From positions 186,001 to 250,000 of the forward strand of contig JACRBN010000001.1 of assembly GCA_016213105.1 (NCBI GenBank): a stretch of DNA of 64,000 bases, written 5' to 3'. The notes under the pieces are model-generated. The model was not told where the DNA came from and searched no databases. It worked only from the letters and a program-made list of their open reading frames with translations. Numbering within the stretch: position 1 is the stretch's first letter; each line of letters starts with the position of its first letter. Positions 26,949-33,547 of this stretch are shown in pieces. Made by a program: the position numbers and the translations under genes. Origin of the DNA: Chloroflexota bacterium. Its GTDB lineage: Bacteria; Chloroflexota; Anaerolineae; Anaerolineales; Villigracilaceae.

Positions 26949-27232
26949 CCGCGTACGTGATCGTCGACATCGAAGTGACCGATCCCGTCGGCTACGAGGA
27001 TTACAAAAATCTTGCCGCGCCGACCGTAGCCCTATACGGCGGGAAGTACATCGCGCGTGGCGGCAAGACCGAAACCCTCGAAGGCGGCTGGGTGCCGAAC
27101 CGTCTGGTGATTCTGCAATTCGAGAGCAGCGAGCGGGCCAAGGCCTGGCTCAACTCGCCCGAGTATGCAGGCGCGCGCGCCCTGCGCCACAAATACGCCA
27201 ACTCGAAGATGGTTGTGGTCGAAGGGGTTTGA
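26945..27232 (+). CDS. DUF1330 family protein
   Basis: A 95-residue protein with a ferredoxin-like dimeric alpha-beta barrel fold, recognised by AYVIVDIEVTDPVGYEDY and the downstream GGKYIARGGKTETLEG and RLVILQFESSERAKAWLNSPEY. It starts at a GTG that overlaps the stop of the deaminase gene, with TGGAGGAACC ahead. No catalytic function is established for the family, so none is claimed. Confidence 0.9.
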   Translation: MTAYVIVDIEVTDPVGYEDYKNLAAPTVALYGGKYIARGGKTETLEGGWVPNRLVILQFESSERAKAWLNSPEYAGARALRHKYANSKMVVVEGV

Positions 27233-27238
27233 TAGAAT
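27233..27238 (+). promoter_or_regulatory. Extended -10 box just before the MOSC gene (leaderless)
   Basis: TGA-TAGAAT ends seven bases before the ATG at 27246 and overlaps the stop of the preceding gene. No ribosome-binding site is present, so a leaderless secondary transcript is plausible. Confidence 0.5.
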
Positions 27239-27245
27239 AGACTTC

Positions 27246-28043
27246 ATGATCACTTTATCGAACCTTATTTACTACCCCATCAAAGCCTGCCGCGGATTCG
27301 AAGTCCCCGCCTGGAACGTGGAGCGCATGGGGCTCCAGCACGACCGCCGCATGATGCTGGTCACGCCCGAGGGCGAATTCCTGACCCAGCGCGAGTTCCC
27401 GAAATTAGCCCTGGTCACGCCGACCTTAATCGATGACGGCCTGACCCTTTCCGCGCCGAACTTCGATTCCCTGCGCATCAACGTTCAACGCTCGGGCGTC
27501 AGCATCCCCGTGGACATTTGGAAGAGCAAGGCCGTGCAGGCCGTCGACCAGGGCGAAGAAGCGGCCCAGTGGTTCTCGGACTGGCTCGGCTCCCCCGTGC
27601 GCCTCGTCCACATCGCGGACGGCTATCTGCGCAAGGTCAGCGCCGATCACGCCGTCAACGCCGACGACCACACGGGCTTCGCCGACGGCTATCCGATTTT
27701 AATCGCCTCTGAGGAGGGGCTGGCCGATCTCAATGCCCGCCTCGAAACGCCCGTGCCGATGAACCGCTTCCGCCCGAACCTGGTGGTCAAAGGCTGTGAG
27801 CCGTTTGCCGAGGACACCTGGCGGTGCATCCGCATCGGCGCGGTGGAGCTGGCTGTCGTCAAGCCGTGCGCGCGCTGCGTGGTCACCACCATCGACAAGG
27901 AAACGCTCGCCCAAAGCAAGGAGCCGCTCAAGACGCTGAACGCCTATCGCAGGCAGGTTAACGGGGCCATGTTCGGGCAGAACGTGATTCCCTTAAACGA
28001 GGGCAGGCTGACGGTCGGGATGAATGTGGAGATCCTGTCGTGA
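27246..28043 (+). CDS. MOSC domain protein
   Basis: A 265-residue protein. Residues about 1-110 are the MOSC N-terminal beta-barrel (LIYYPIKACRGFEV, GLQHDRRMMLV), and residues about 120-265 the MOSC domain with NRFRPNLVV and the conserved cysteine segment VKPCARCVVTTID. MOSC proteins bind molybdenum cofactor and move sulfur or reduce N-hydroxylated compounds as in mARC/YcbX. The start at 27246 sits behind a -10 box and lacks a ribosome-binding site; a longer frame back to 27165 would overlap the DUF1330 gene. The next gene begins by a 4-nt overlap. Confidence 0.9.
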   Translation: MITLSNLIYYPIKACRGFEVPAWNVERMGLQHDRRMMLVTPEGEFLTQREFPKLALVTPTLIDDGLTLSAPNFDSLRINVQRSGVSIPVDIWKSKAVQAVDQGEEAAQWFSDWLGSPVRLVHIADGYLRKVSADHAVNADDHTGFADGYPILIASEEGLADLNARLETPVPMNRFRPNLVVKGCEPFAEDTWRCIRIGAVELAVVKPCARCVVTTIDKETLAQSKEPLKTLNAYRRQVNGAMFGQNVIPLNEGRLTVGMNVEILS

Positions 28044-28306
28044 GCGAAGCTGCTTTCATAGATTCCCTCGGCTGGGTCGGCACGGTCATCTACCTGATCG
28101 CCTATTATCTCGTCTCCGCCAAAAAAGTGGAGAGCGACTCGCTCCGCTATCAAGGCATGAACATCATGGCAGGCGCGCTGCTGGTTATCAACACTTTTTA
28201 CTGGCGTTCCTTCCCCTCACTGGGATTGAACGTAGCCTGGATCGGAATCGGCGTGTACACGCTGGGCAGAAAATGGATGTTAAAACAAAATGTTGACAAG
28301 GCGTGA
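28040..28306 (+). CDS. CBU_0592-like small membrane protein
   Basis: An 88-residue protein with three predicted membrane spans (about 11-30, 40-58 and 63-80) and a basic C-terminus. The pattern WVGTVIYLIAYYLVS and YQGMNIMAGALLVINTFY matches the CBU_0592-like group of small bacterial membrane proteins, whose function is unknown. It starts at GTG overlapping the MOSC stop and overlaps the deacetylase start by 17 nt, so the three are translationally coupled. Confidence 0.8.
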   Translation: MSEAAFIDSLGWVGTVIYLIAYYLVSAKKVESDSLRYQGMNIMAGALLVINTFYWRSFPSLGLNVAWIGIGVYTLGRKWMLKQNVDKA

Positions 28307-29063
28307 TTTTCTGAAACTGACGGGCGCGGGGCTGCTGGCCGCCTCCGCCTCTGGACTGATGCCTGTCTCCGCGCAAGAGGCCGAGTCTGCACCGTTGATT
28401 TATCACGGCTCAAGCCGCCACCGTTACGTCAACCTGAGCTATGATGATTGTTATCTGGTCAAGAAATTGCAGGATCTCGAAAAATTGCTCGACCAGTACC
28501 CCGAGTTCAAGATCACCCTCTTCCCAGTGGGGCTGGCGCTGCTGAATAACGAGGGCAAGGATCCTGGCATCTGGAAACGTTTTTATGACAAGGGCCACGA
28601 GATCGGCTATCACTCCTGGGATCATACCAACTTCGGCGTGCTCTCCCCCGAGGCGGCGCTGGAAGATTACGCCAAATGGCTGGAGGCGTTGACCCAGGTG
28701 CTGGGCGCCACGCCCACCGTGCGCTTTGGCCGCCCAACCTACGGCTCGCTGGCCTACTCCTTCGATGTGGTCTGCCGTGAGAACGGCCTGGTCAACACTA
28801 TGTGGTCGACGGGTTGGGGCGGCGTGACCGCGGATGTGGTCAAGTACACCGTGCCCAAGGCGCGCAACGGCGACATCATCCTGCTGCACATCCGCACCGA
28901 CGACGTGAATACCAGCCTGGGCGCCTACCCGTGGATGCGCGAGAACGGCTGGCGCGCGGTGACGCTCTCCCAGTTATATGACGATCTATTGACCGAACAA
29001 CACGAATCAGCGGGGTGCGACGTGTACAACGGCCCGTCGTTGACGAGAACCTGCATCGAATGA
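28290..29063 (+). CDS. Exported polysaccharide deacetylase (NodB-like), Tat signal
   Basis: A 257-residue protein. The N-terminus TRRDFLKLTGAGLL followed by VSAQEAE is a twin-arginine signal. The NodB fold shows in LSYDDCY (metal-binding aspartate pair, with S-Y in place of T-F and C in place of G), in EIGYHSWDHTNF (two metal histidines) and in GDIILLHIR (C-terminal histidine). It should deacetylate a surface or wall glycan after folding in the cytoplasm. The altered first motif and the short length leave the exact substrate open. Confidence 0.85.
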   Translation: MLTRRDFLKLTGAGLLAASASGLMPVSAQEAESAPLIYHGSSRHRYVNLSYDDCYLVKKLQDLEKLLDQYPEFKITLFPVGLALLNNEGKDPGIWKRFYDKGHEIGYHSWDHTNFGVLSPEAALEDYAKWLEALTQVLGATPTVRFGRPTYGSLAYSFDVVCRENGLVNTMWSTGWGGVTADVVKYTVPKARNGDIILLHIRTDDVNTSLGAYPWMRENGWRAVTLSQLYDDLLTEQHESAGCDVYNGPSLTRTCIE

Positions 29064-29064
29064 C

Positions 29065-29096
29065 GTAGGGGCGGGGTCATCCCGCCTCACGTTTTT
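29065..29096. terminator. GTAGGGGCG-type hairpin with T run
   Basis: GGCGGG-GTCAT-CCCGCC (29070-29086), flanked by ACGT on both sides, is followed by seven T. It ends the plus-strand deacetylase operon and faces the desulfhydrase gene. Its GTAGGGGCG head is shared with the palindrome at 21600. Confidence 0.8.
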
Positions 29097-30092
29097 TTAC
29101 ATCAGCCCCGCCGCGTATTTCTCCGCGAACAGGGCAGGTTGTCCGCCTGTGTGCCAGAACAGCACGGTCTCGTCCCTCTTGAAGAATCCCTTACGAATTA
29201 AGTCGATCATGCCCGCCGCGGCGCGGCCGGTGTAAACGGGGTCAATCAGCAGCCCTTCGTATTTTGCAAACAACCTGACCGCTTCGCGTTCGGCATCGGT
29301 CAGCACGCCGTAGCCCGCCTGGCAATACGCGTCCGTGGCGAGGATGTCTTCACGTGAAAACTCGATGCGCTCCCCGAGTTTCTCCGAGGCATCCGAGGCC
29401 AGCTTCGACACGTGTGACTTGAGCCAGTCCTCGGATTCGTCAATGCTGATGCCCAGTACTTTGCCTTTGAATCCAAACACCCGCTGTCCCAGCACCAATC
29501 CCGCATGCGTGCCACCCGAGGAAGTGCCGAAGATGATCCAGTCGATACAGCCTTGCGAAGGTTCGGAACCTTCGCAAGGTTTTTGATTCATCAATTCCTG
29601 CATGGCAAAGGCATAGCCCAAAGCGCCCGTGGGACTCGATCCGCCGTAGGGCACGAGGTAGGGCTTCTTCCCCTCGGCAGTTGCCGCATCGAAGGTCTCC
29701 TGCAGGGTGCGGTCACGATCCTTGCGGTCGCTAACCGTGACGATGCGCGCACCGAAGAGCTGATCAAGCAGGAAATTGGCCGAAGGCTGGGACGGCGCAT
29801 CCCCCGTCAGCACCAGCACACACTCCAGGCCAAAACGCGCCGCCGCGGCCGCCGTCTGGCGGCAGTGATTGGACTGAATCGCGCCTGCGGAGATCAAGGT
29901 TTGCGCGCCCTGCTCCTGCGCCTCTGCCACGAGGAACTCCAACTTGCGGGTCTTGTTCCCGCCAAAGGCCAGCCCCGTCTGGTCGTCGCGCTTGACGAGA
30001 ATCAGCGGGCCATTGAGGAAGACCGATAGCCGCGGAAGCTCCTCAATGGGCGTGGGCAGATGGGCAAAATGGGTACGGGGAATGGGTTTCAT
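29097..30092 (-). CDS. D-cysteine desulfhydrase / ACC deaminase family PLP enzyme
   Basis: A 331-residue tryptophan-synthase-beta-fold enzyme. The PLP lysine is in FGGNKTRKLEFL, followed by SAGAIQSNHCRQTAAAAA and the C-terminal FWHTGGQPALF. Known members degrade D-cysteine to pyruvate, sulfide and ammonia, or deaminate 1-aminocyclopropane-1-carboxylate; the choice cannot be made by reading. The middle contains an in-frame hairpin element (encoding KPCEGSEPSQG) absent from what I expect of the family at this place. AAAGGAC lies ahead of the ATG. Confidence 0.88.
   Translation of the reverse strand: MKPIPRTHFAHLPTPIEELPRLSVFLNGPLILVKRDDQTGLAFGGNKTRKLEFLVAEAQEQGAQTLISAGAIQSNHCRQTAAAAARFGLECVLVLTGDAPSQPSANFLLDQLFGARIVTVSDRKDRDRTLQETFDAATAEGKKPYLVPYGGSSPTGALGYAFAMQELMNQKPCEGSEPSQGCIDWIIFGTSSGGTHAGLVLGQRVFGFKGKVLGISIDESEDWLKSHVSKLASDASEKLGERIEFSREDILATDAYCQAGYGVLTDAEREAVRLFAKYEGLLIDPVYTGRAAAGMIDLIRKGFFKRDETVLFWHTGGQPALFAEKYAAGLM
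29551..29579. repeat. Perfect 14-bp hairpin inserted in frame in the desulfhydrase gene
   Basis: CCTTGCGAAGGTTC and GAACCTTCGCAAGG flank a single G. TTTTTGATTC follows, as in the sdaA terminator at 23303. On the coding strand it gives codons for KPCEGSEPSQG. Confidence 0.8.
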
Positions 30093-30108
30093 GGAAAGTC
30101 CTTTTTTT

Positions 30109-30139
30109 GAACCGCGAAGCGACGAAGAACGCGAAGAGA
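30109..30139 (+). repeat. AACCGCGAAG repeat, left copy bounding the GxxExxY gene
   Basis: Begins TTGAACCGCGAAG and ends AACGCGAAG. It matches in inverted orientation the block at 30591-30620 at 24 of 30 positions by eye. Confidence 0.6.
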
Positions 30140-30147
30140 GAGTAGGT

Positions 30148-30564
30148 TTACGATTTACGGCTGGGATAGGGAGTTGGGCCTGTAAGATTATAAACTACAC
30201 GACGGATGCCGTATTTCATGAGTTTTACGTTCCAATTGAGCAGGTACCCCAAGTGAAGATTCCTGAGTTTCAGATATGTGATGATTTGCGCCTCATGAAT
30301 GGGGAGAATAGACTCTACGGCTTTATTCTCGACAATCACTAAATCGTCAATCAGCATATCAACCCGATAACCAGCATCAAGTGTCTGTCCATCATACACG
30401 ATGGGTAAAGTCACTTCTGTGAATACCCGCCTATTTCGTTTTCTCAACTCATGCGCCAGACAGAATTGATACCCCGACTCCAACAGTCCAGGCCCTAATG
30501 CCTGATGCACTTTGATCGCGCAGTCCACCACATCACTTCCAACTGCTTCCAAATCTTGAGACAT
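30148..30564 (-). CDS. GxxExxY protein, predicted PD-(D/E)xK nuclease-like
   Basis: A 138-residue protein. GPGLLESGY is the GxxExxY signature, and DMLIDDLVIVENKAVESI contains the D...ExK arrangement of PD-(D/E)xK enzymes. The rest of the fold (VTLPIVYDGQTLDAGYRVD) is well kept, so the gene looks intact. It begins after GGAGGAAGG; the longer frame to 30627 would enter the FemAB gene. The biochemical role of the family is not settled. The gene is richer in A+T than both neighbours and lies between inverted AACCGC repeats, signs of transfer. Confidence 0.88.
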   Translation of the reverse strand: MSQDLEAVGSDVVDCAIKVHQALGPGLLESGYQFCLAHELRKRNRRVFTEVTLPIVYDGQTLDAGYRVDMLIDDLVIVENKAVESILPIHEAQIITYLKLRNLHLGYLLNWNVKLMKYGIRRVVYNLTGPTPYPSRKS

Positions 30565-30590
30565 CCTTCCTCCTTCTTCTCCTAACAAAT

Positions 30591-30620
30591 CTTCGCGCCC
30601 TTCGCGTCTTTGCGGTTCAA
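30591..30620 (-). repeat. AACCGCAAAG repeat, right copy bounding the GxxExxY gene
   Basis: On the minus strand it begins TTGAACCGCAAAG and ends GGCGCGAAG. It overlaps the last codon of the FemAB gene by four bases and is the inverted partner of 30109-30139. Confidence 0.6.
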
Positions 30621-31777
30621 TTTGCAATGGTCTGCTTCGTTTTCTCCCTGCCCCGCGAACGCATCACATCCAGCAGACGCGGCATGACCTCGGCATACAG
30701 CTTGTACCACAGCGCGTTTGGCGCGTAATCCCATGCGCCCAGCGTCCGCACCACCTGTCCGCCCAGGCCTTCCTTGAAGCGGTACACGCCCCACATCGAG
30801 TCGCTCTCGTTGAAGATCTCGGGCGCGCCCCACAGATCGTAGACCGTGCAGCCCGCCGCTTTGGCGCGTTTCATCGCCTCCCATTGCAGCAGGTAGGTCG
30901 GCATCTTCTCGCGGTGCGCATCCCGCGACATTCCGTAGACGTAATACGCGCGGCCCGCAAACATGAATACGAAAATGGCGGCAACGGGGTCGCCGTCCAC
31001 TTCGGCGATCAAGGGAATGGCGATGGGTAATTGGTAATTGGGGATTTGGGATTGGATGTTTGCCATGAAGGTCTTCCAGACAGTCTGGTAATAGCCTTCA
31101 TCACGGATCAAAAAGCCGTCGCGCACGGATGTTTCCGCGTACATGCGATAGAGCATCCCCAAATCTTCTATTTTGCCTACGCGCAACGCAACGCCCTTCT
31201 TCTCCGCCAGGCGGATGTTGTAGCGCGTCTTCTGCTTCATGCGCGCCAACATCTCATCCTCGGTCGGATGCAGGTCGATCAGCACCGAGTTGCGGAACTG
31301 GATCTGGTCGGCCGAAAAGCCCCAGCCCCTGCCCTTCAACTCGGACATCACGGCCTGCCCACCGTTATGAATGGAGTCCCCGTCGCTGTTGGGGATGCCC
31401 GTGCCCAGCACTACGTCCGGGTCCAGTTTGAGGAAGATGGCGCCCTGCTTCTTCGCAAAGGCCTGCAAATCATCCAGCACCCGCCTGCGCAGGGACTCAT
31501 TCCCCCAATCCATGAGCGGGCCTTTCGGCGCGTAGAGGATGGATAATCTCGCTGCAAATCCGCGGCGGATGATGGATTTTTTTAAGATGAGGGCGGCGGC
31601 AACGCAGTTTTCGGCAACTGAGGACTGATCACTGATCACTGAAAACTTATCTTTCGTCCATACAGCGTACAGTGGAGTCCAGCCATACTTCGCCTTGACC
31701 TGTCCCCACTCATAGGTTTGGAGGAAATGCGGGTTGGGAAGTTGGGAGATGAGAACGTTCCAGGGAGAGGAGGTCAT
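30617..31777 (-). CDS. FemAB-family peptidoglycan bridge aminoacyltransferase
   Basis: A 386-residue protein of the FemAB/FemX fold (two GNAT-like domains). The opening FLQTYEWGQVKAKYGW, the central GWGFSADQIQFRNSVLIDL, MLARMKQKTRYNIRLAEKKGV and the C-terminal YYVYGMSRDAHREKMPTYLL and YDLWGAPE are all family marks. It should move an amino acid from tRNA to the lipid II stem peptide at the inner membrane face. Two degenerate word-repeat tracts are in frame (encoding SVISDQSSV and SQIPNYQLPIAIP). The ATG at 31777 has a TACAAT nine bases ahead and no ribosome-binding site. A longer frame to 31894 is less likely. Confidence 0.88.
   Translation of the reverse strand: MTSSPWNVLISQLPNPHFLQTYEWGQVKAKYGWTPLYAVWTKDKFSVISDQSSVAENCVAAALILKKSIIRRGFAARLSILYAPKGPLMDWGNESLRRRVLDDLQAFAKKQGAIFLKLDPDVVLGTGIPNSDGDSIHNGGQAVMSELKGRGWGFSADQIQFRNSVLIDLHPTEDEMLARMKQKTRYNIRLAEKKGVALRVGKIEDLGMLYRMYAETSVRDGFLIRDEGYYQTVWKTFMANIQSQIPNYQLPIAIPLIAEVDGDPVAAIFVFMFAGRAYYVYGMSRDAHREKMPTYLLQWEAMKRAKAAGCTVYDLWGAPEIFNESDSMWGVYRFKEGLGGQVVRTLGAWDYAPNALWYKLYAEVMPRLLDVMRSRGREKTKQTIAN
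31022..31060. repeat. Degenerate GGTAATTGG tract in the FemAB gene
   Basis: Imperfect copies of GGTAATTGG and GGGATTTGGGATTGG run in frame through the FemAB reading frame. Same style as the tracts at 31610 and 21391. Confidence 0.45.
31610..31648. repeat. Degenerate ACTGATC tract in the FemAB gene
   Basis: Tandem copies of GACTGATC/CACTGATC/CACTGAAA encode SVISDQSSVAE in frame near the N-terminus of the FemAB protein. Confidence 0.5.
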
Positions 31778-31786
31778 AGATGCTGA

Positions 31787-31792
31787 ATTGTA
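31787..31792 (-). promoter_or_regulatory. -10 box near the FemAB start
   Basis: TACAAT (minus strand) ends nine bases before the ATG at 31777; no ribosome-binding site intervenes. A leader of only two or three bases is implied. Confidence 0.45.
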
Positions 31793-31844
31793 GCTGAAGA
31801 ACAAAAAATACGCCGCCGATTTCCCCACATTGCGCGGCGGGAAT

Positions 31845-32258
31845 CTACGGCGCCCGCACAGGGATGACCTCGGGCAGGCGCTCCAACTGCTCACGGTCGA
31901 GCGTTACCAGTTCCGTGCCAAAGCGCAACGCCACCGCCGCGTAAACCGCGTCACTGCCGCGCAGGCGGCTGGTCGCGGCAATTTCGACGGCGAGGTGGGC
32001 GAGGATTTCATCGACATCCACGAAGGTGATGTTGGAAAATAACCTCAATTCCCTTACCAGGTTGAGTGCAAGATCGGTGTTGTTTTGCCTGCGGGCAATG
32101 GCCGCGGATATTTCCGGCAACACCAACACTGGCACGATAATGGGAATGCCTTTTCGTTTGGTGGCATTGATGAATTCCAGGCTTTCATCGCTGCCCGATT
32201 CAGTGGGACTAAATGCGTTGACAAAGACACTGGCATCGATCGTGATGGGAGAAGTCAT
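31845..32258 (-). CDS. PIN-domain toxin (VapC-like)
   Basis: A 137-residue PIN domain. ITIDASVFVNAF gives the first acidic residue, LPEISAAIARR the second (glutamate), and RGSDAVYAAVA the third (aspartate), as expected for a Mg-dependent RNase. It overlaps by 4 nt the antitoxin gene upstream. Its action is probably cleavage of tRNA or other RNA when the antitoxin is lost. Confidence 0.88.
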   Translation of the reverse strand: MTSPITIDASVFVNAFSPTESGSDESLEFINATKRKGIPIIVPVLVLPEISAAIARRQNNTDLALNLVRELRLFSNITFVDVDEILAHLAVEIAATSRLRGSDAVYAAVALRFGTELVTLDREQLERLPEVIPVRAP

Positions 32259-32533
32259 CGGCGCATCTCCGAAAGGATTTCCACGGCGCTCTTTTCGCTT
32301 TGCCAGCCCTTACCCAACTCCTCACGAATTTTCAGCAAGCGTTCCCACGCCTCATCATCGGATGATTTCTCGGGAACCTCCGCGTCCAGCGGAATGATGA
32401 GCGCCGCAGGCTTGCCGCGCTGGGTGATGACGTAGCGCGCGCGCTGTTCCTGCACTGCGCGGACCACTTCCGAGGCGCGCGCCTTCAACTCGCGGATGCC
32501 GATCTCTTCGGTCTTGGGGGGCTTCTTTTTCAT
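32255..32533 (-). CDS. Phd/YefM-type antitoxin
   Basis: A 92-residue protein with the Phd fold: IGIRELKARASEVVRAVQE then RYVITQRGKPAALIIPLD. The C-terminal, charged part (WERLLKIREELGKG) should wrap and block the PIN toxin. A near-perfect 26-nt palindrome spans its start codon and is the obvious operator for self-repression. Confidence 0.9.
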   Translation of the reverse strand: MKKKPPKTEEIGIRELKARASEVVRAVQEQRARYVITQRGKPAALIIPLDAEVPEKSSDDEAWERLLKIREELGKGWQSEKSAVEILSEMRR

Positions 32534-32556
32534 GTGGTCACCTGTGTGACTACATG
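32531..32556 (-). promoter_or_regulatory. Operator palindrome over the antitoxin start codon
   Basis: CATGT-GGTCAC-CTGT-GTGACT-ACATG has one mismatch in an 11-bp stem. The ATG of the antitoxin gene is the left end. TACAGT (minus strand, about 32561-32566) lies just upstream as a candidate -10, so bound Phd dimers would block initiation directly. Confidence 0.72.
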
Positions 32557-32606
32557 ATACTGTACCGTCGGGCCAGCGTCAAGCACATCTGTGGGGCGGA
32601 CAGGAA

Positions 32607-32768
32607 TCAAGATCCGCCCGTGGGCCATAACAACAGCAACACACAGGTTCCCACACAGCAGATGAGAAACAGCACCGACAGGCAGCCCATTCCCACCTTG
32701 AAGAACAGGTTGTTCGCAATTTTCCTCTGCCTGTATTCCGACACGAAAAAATTAAAGATATCCTGCAT
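32607..32768 (-). CDS. Small hypothetical membrane protein
   Basis: A 53-residue product from an ATG preceded by GGAGGAG at three bases. It has a charged, aromatic N-terminus (MQDIFNFFVSEYRQRK), one long hydrophobic span (about 27-48) with three cysteines, and a short tail. I do not recognise it. A strong ribosome-binding site supports it; lack of a known family argues for caution. It lies between the antitoxin promoter and the gyrA relic. Confidence 0.5.
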   Translation of the reverse strand: MQDIFNFFVSEYRQRKIANNLFFKVGMGCLSVLFLICCVGTCVLLLLWPTGGS

Positions 32769-32876
32769 GGTCTCCTCCATGGCCTGCCAACCAGTTCGAC
32801 TCTCTACATCGACGGAGCGGCAGTTGAACTGTCGCCCGAATCGAATCATAATCCCAACGCATTGGCGCGCCAGGCC

Positions 32877-33000
32877 TTATTTCTTTTTCGCTATTGTCCT
32901 CGCCTTTGCAGCAGGCTTCGCCGCAGGTTTCTTCTTCGGCCCTTCAGGCCTCTTCGAGACATATTTGTCCACCATCCAACCACAGATGATGGCGTCTTTT
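32877..33000 (-). pseudogene. Relic of the gyrA 3' end (duplicated C-terminal tail)
   Basis: Reading on the minus strand, the fragment encodes [19 protein letters not shown] and a Lys/Ala tail ending in KKK and a stop. The functional gyrA at 33548 ends with [19 protein letters not shown] and a similar tail. Over the best 65 nt the two copies are close to 90% identical by eye. Upstream of the shared part the relic diverges, and there is no start. The two copies flank the HicBA pair. Confidence 0.82.
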
Positions 33001-33081
33001 CAGAATTGGTCATGCAGTCGGAAAGAATCGAACATCCCACAATCTGGATCGATTGTGGGATGCCTTCACAAACAATTATCA

Positions 33082-33294
33082 TTACAAATCCTCAGGTTTC
33101 AGGCCAGTCACTTTTGAAACTCTTGCCAGCATTTTCGGGCCAATCTCTTCATTATCGTGAAATGCAAAGACTACATCCGGCCAACCTGTGCGTTCCAGGA
33201 TTTTGTGCGAGCCTGTTTGTCTTTTGACACGCCAGCCAATTTTCTCCAGCGCAGCCAGCAAGCGTTTGGCCCGGACGGCCTTCCAATCGCTCAT
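33082..33294 (-). CDS. hicA: HicA-family toxin
   Basis: A 70-residue double-stranded-RNA-binding-fold protein. LLAALEKIGWRVKRQTGSHKIL contains the G-S-H motif with the catalytic histidine of HicA mRNA interferases. It overlaps the HicB gene by 4 nt and is second in the pair. Full length for the family. Confidence 0.92.
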   Translation of the reverse strand: MSDWKAVRAKRLLAALEKIGWRVKRQTGSHKILERTGWPDVVFAFHDNEEIGPKMLARVSKVTGLKPEDL

Positions 33295-33494
33295 GCCGCA
33301 GCAAAGGAAAACATCAGGGCAGGAGCGCTTTCGCCGTGATCCAGGCGGTCTGCAATCACGCGCAAAGCCAGCGCCTGGGCGTGCGCGACAGCATCGTCGG
33401 GATCCTTGCCATAAGTCAACACGCCTGGCAACTCCCTGACTTCCGCCAGCCAGCGGCCATCCTCTTCCTGTTCGTATTCAACGGTAAATTTCAT
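33291..33494 (-). CDS. hicB: HicB-family antitoxin
   Basis: A 67-residue partial-RNase-H-fold protein with FTVEYEQEEDGRWLAEVRELPGV and YGKDPDDAVAHAQALALRVIADRL, the usual HicB N-terminal domain. It has no separate C-terminal DNA-binding domain, as in the short form of HicB. The order hicB-hicA is the inverse of the E. coli locus. The pair lies between gyrA and its duplicated tail. Confidence 0.9.
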   Translation of the reverse strand: MKFTVEYEQEEDGRWLAEVRELPGVLTYGKDPDDAVAHAQALALRVIADRLDHGESAPALMFSFAAA

Positions 33495-33547
33495 TCTGCC
33501 TGCCTTTCTCCAAATTCATTATACCGCTTGTAAATTGCGCTTGCGCG

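Noticed and set aside
29065-29096. The TTTTTTT after the GTAGGGGCG hairpin as a bidirectional terminator.
   Set aside because: Only the plus-strand side has a T run; on the minus strand the downstream sequence is not T-rich, so I treat it as mainly plus-strand.
32607-32849. The 80-residue form of the small membrane protein.
   Set aside because: Its first 27 codons have no ribosome-binding site, whereas the ATG at 32768 has GGAGGAG.
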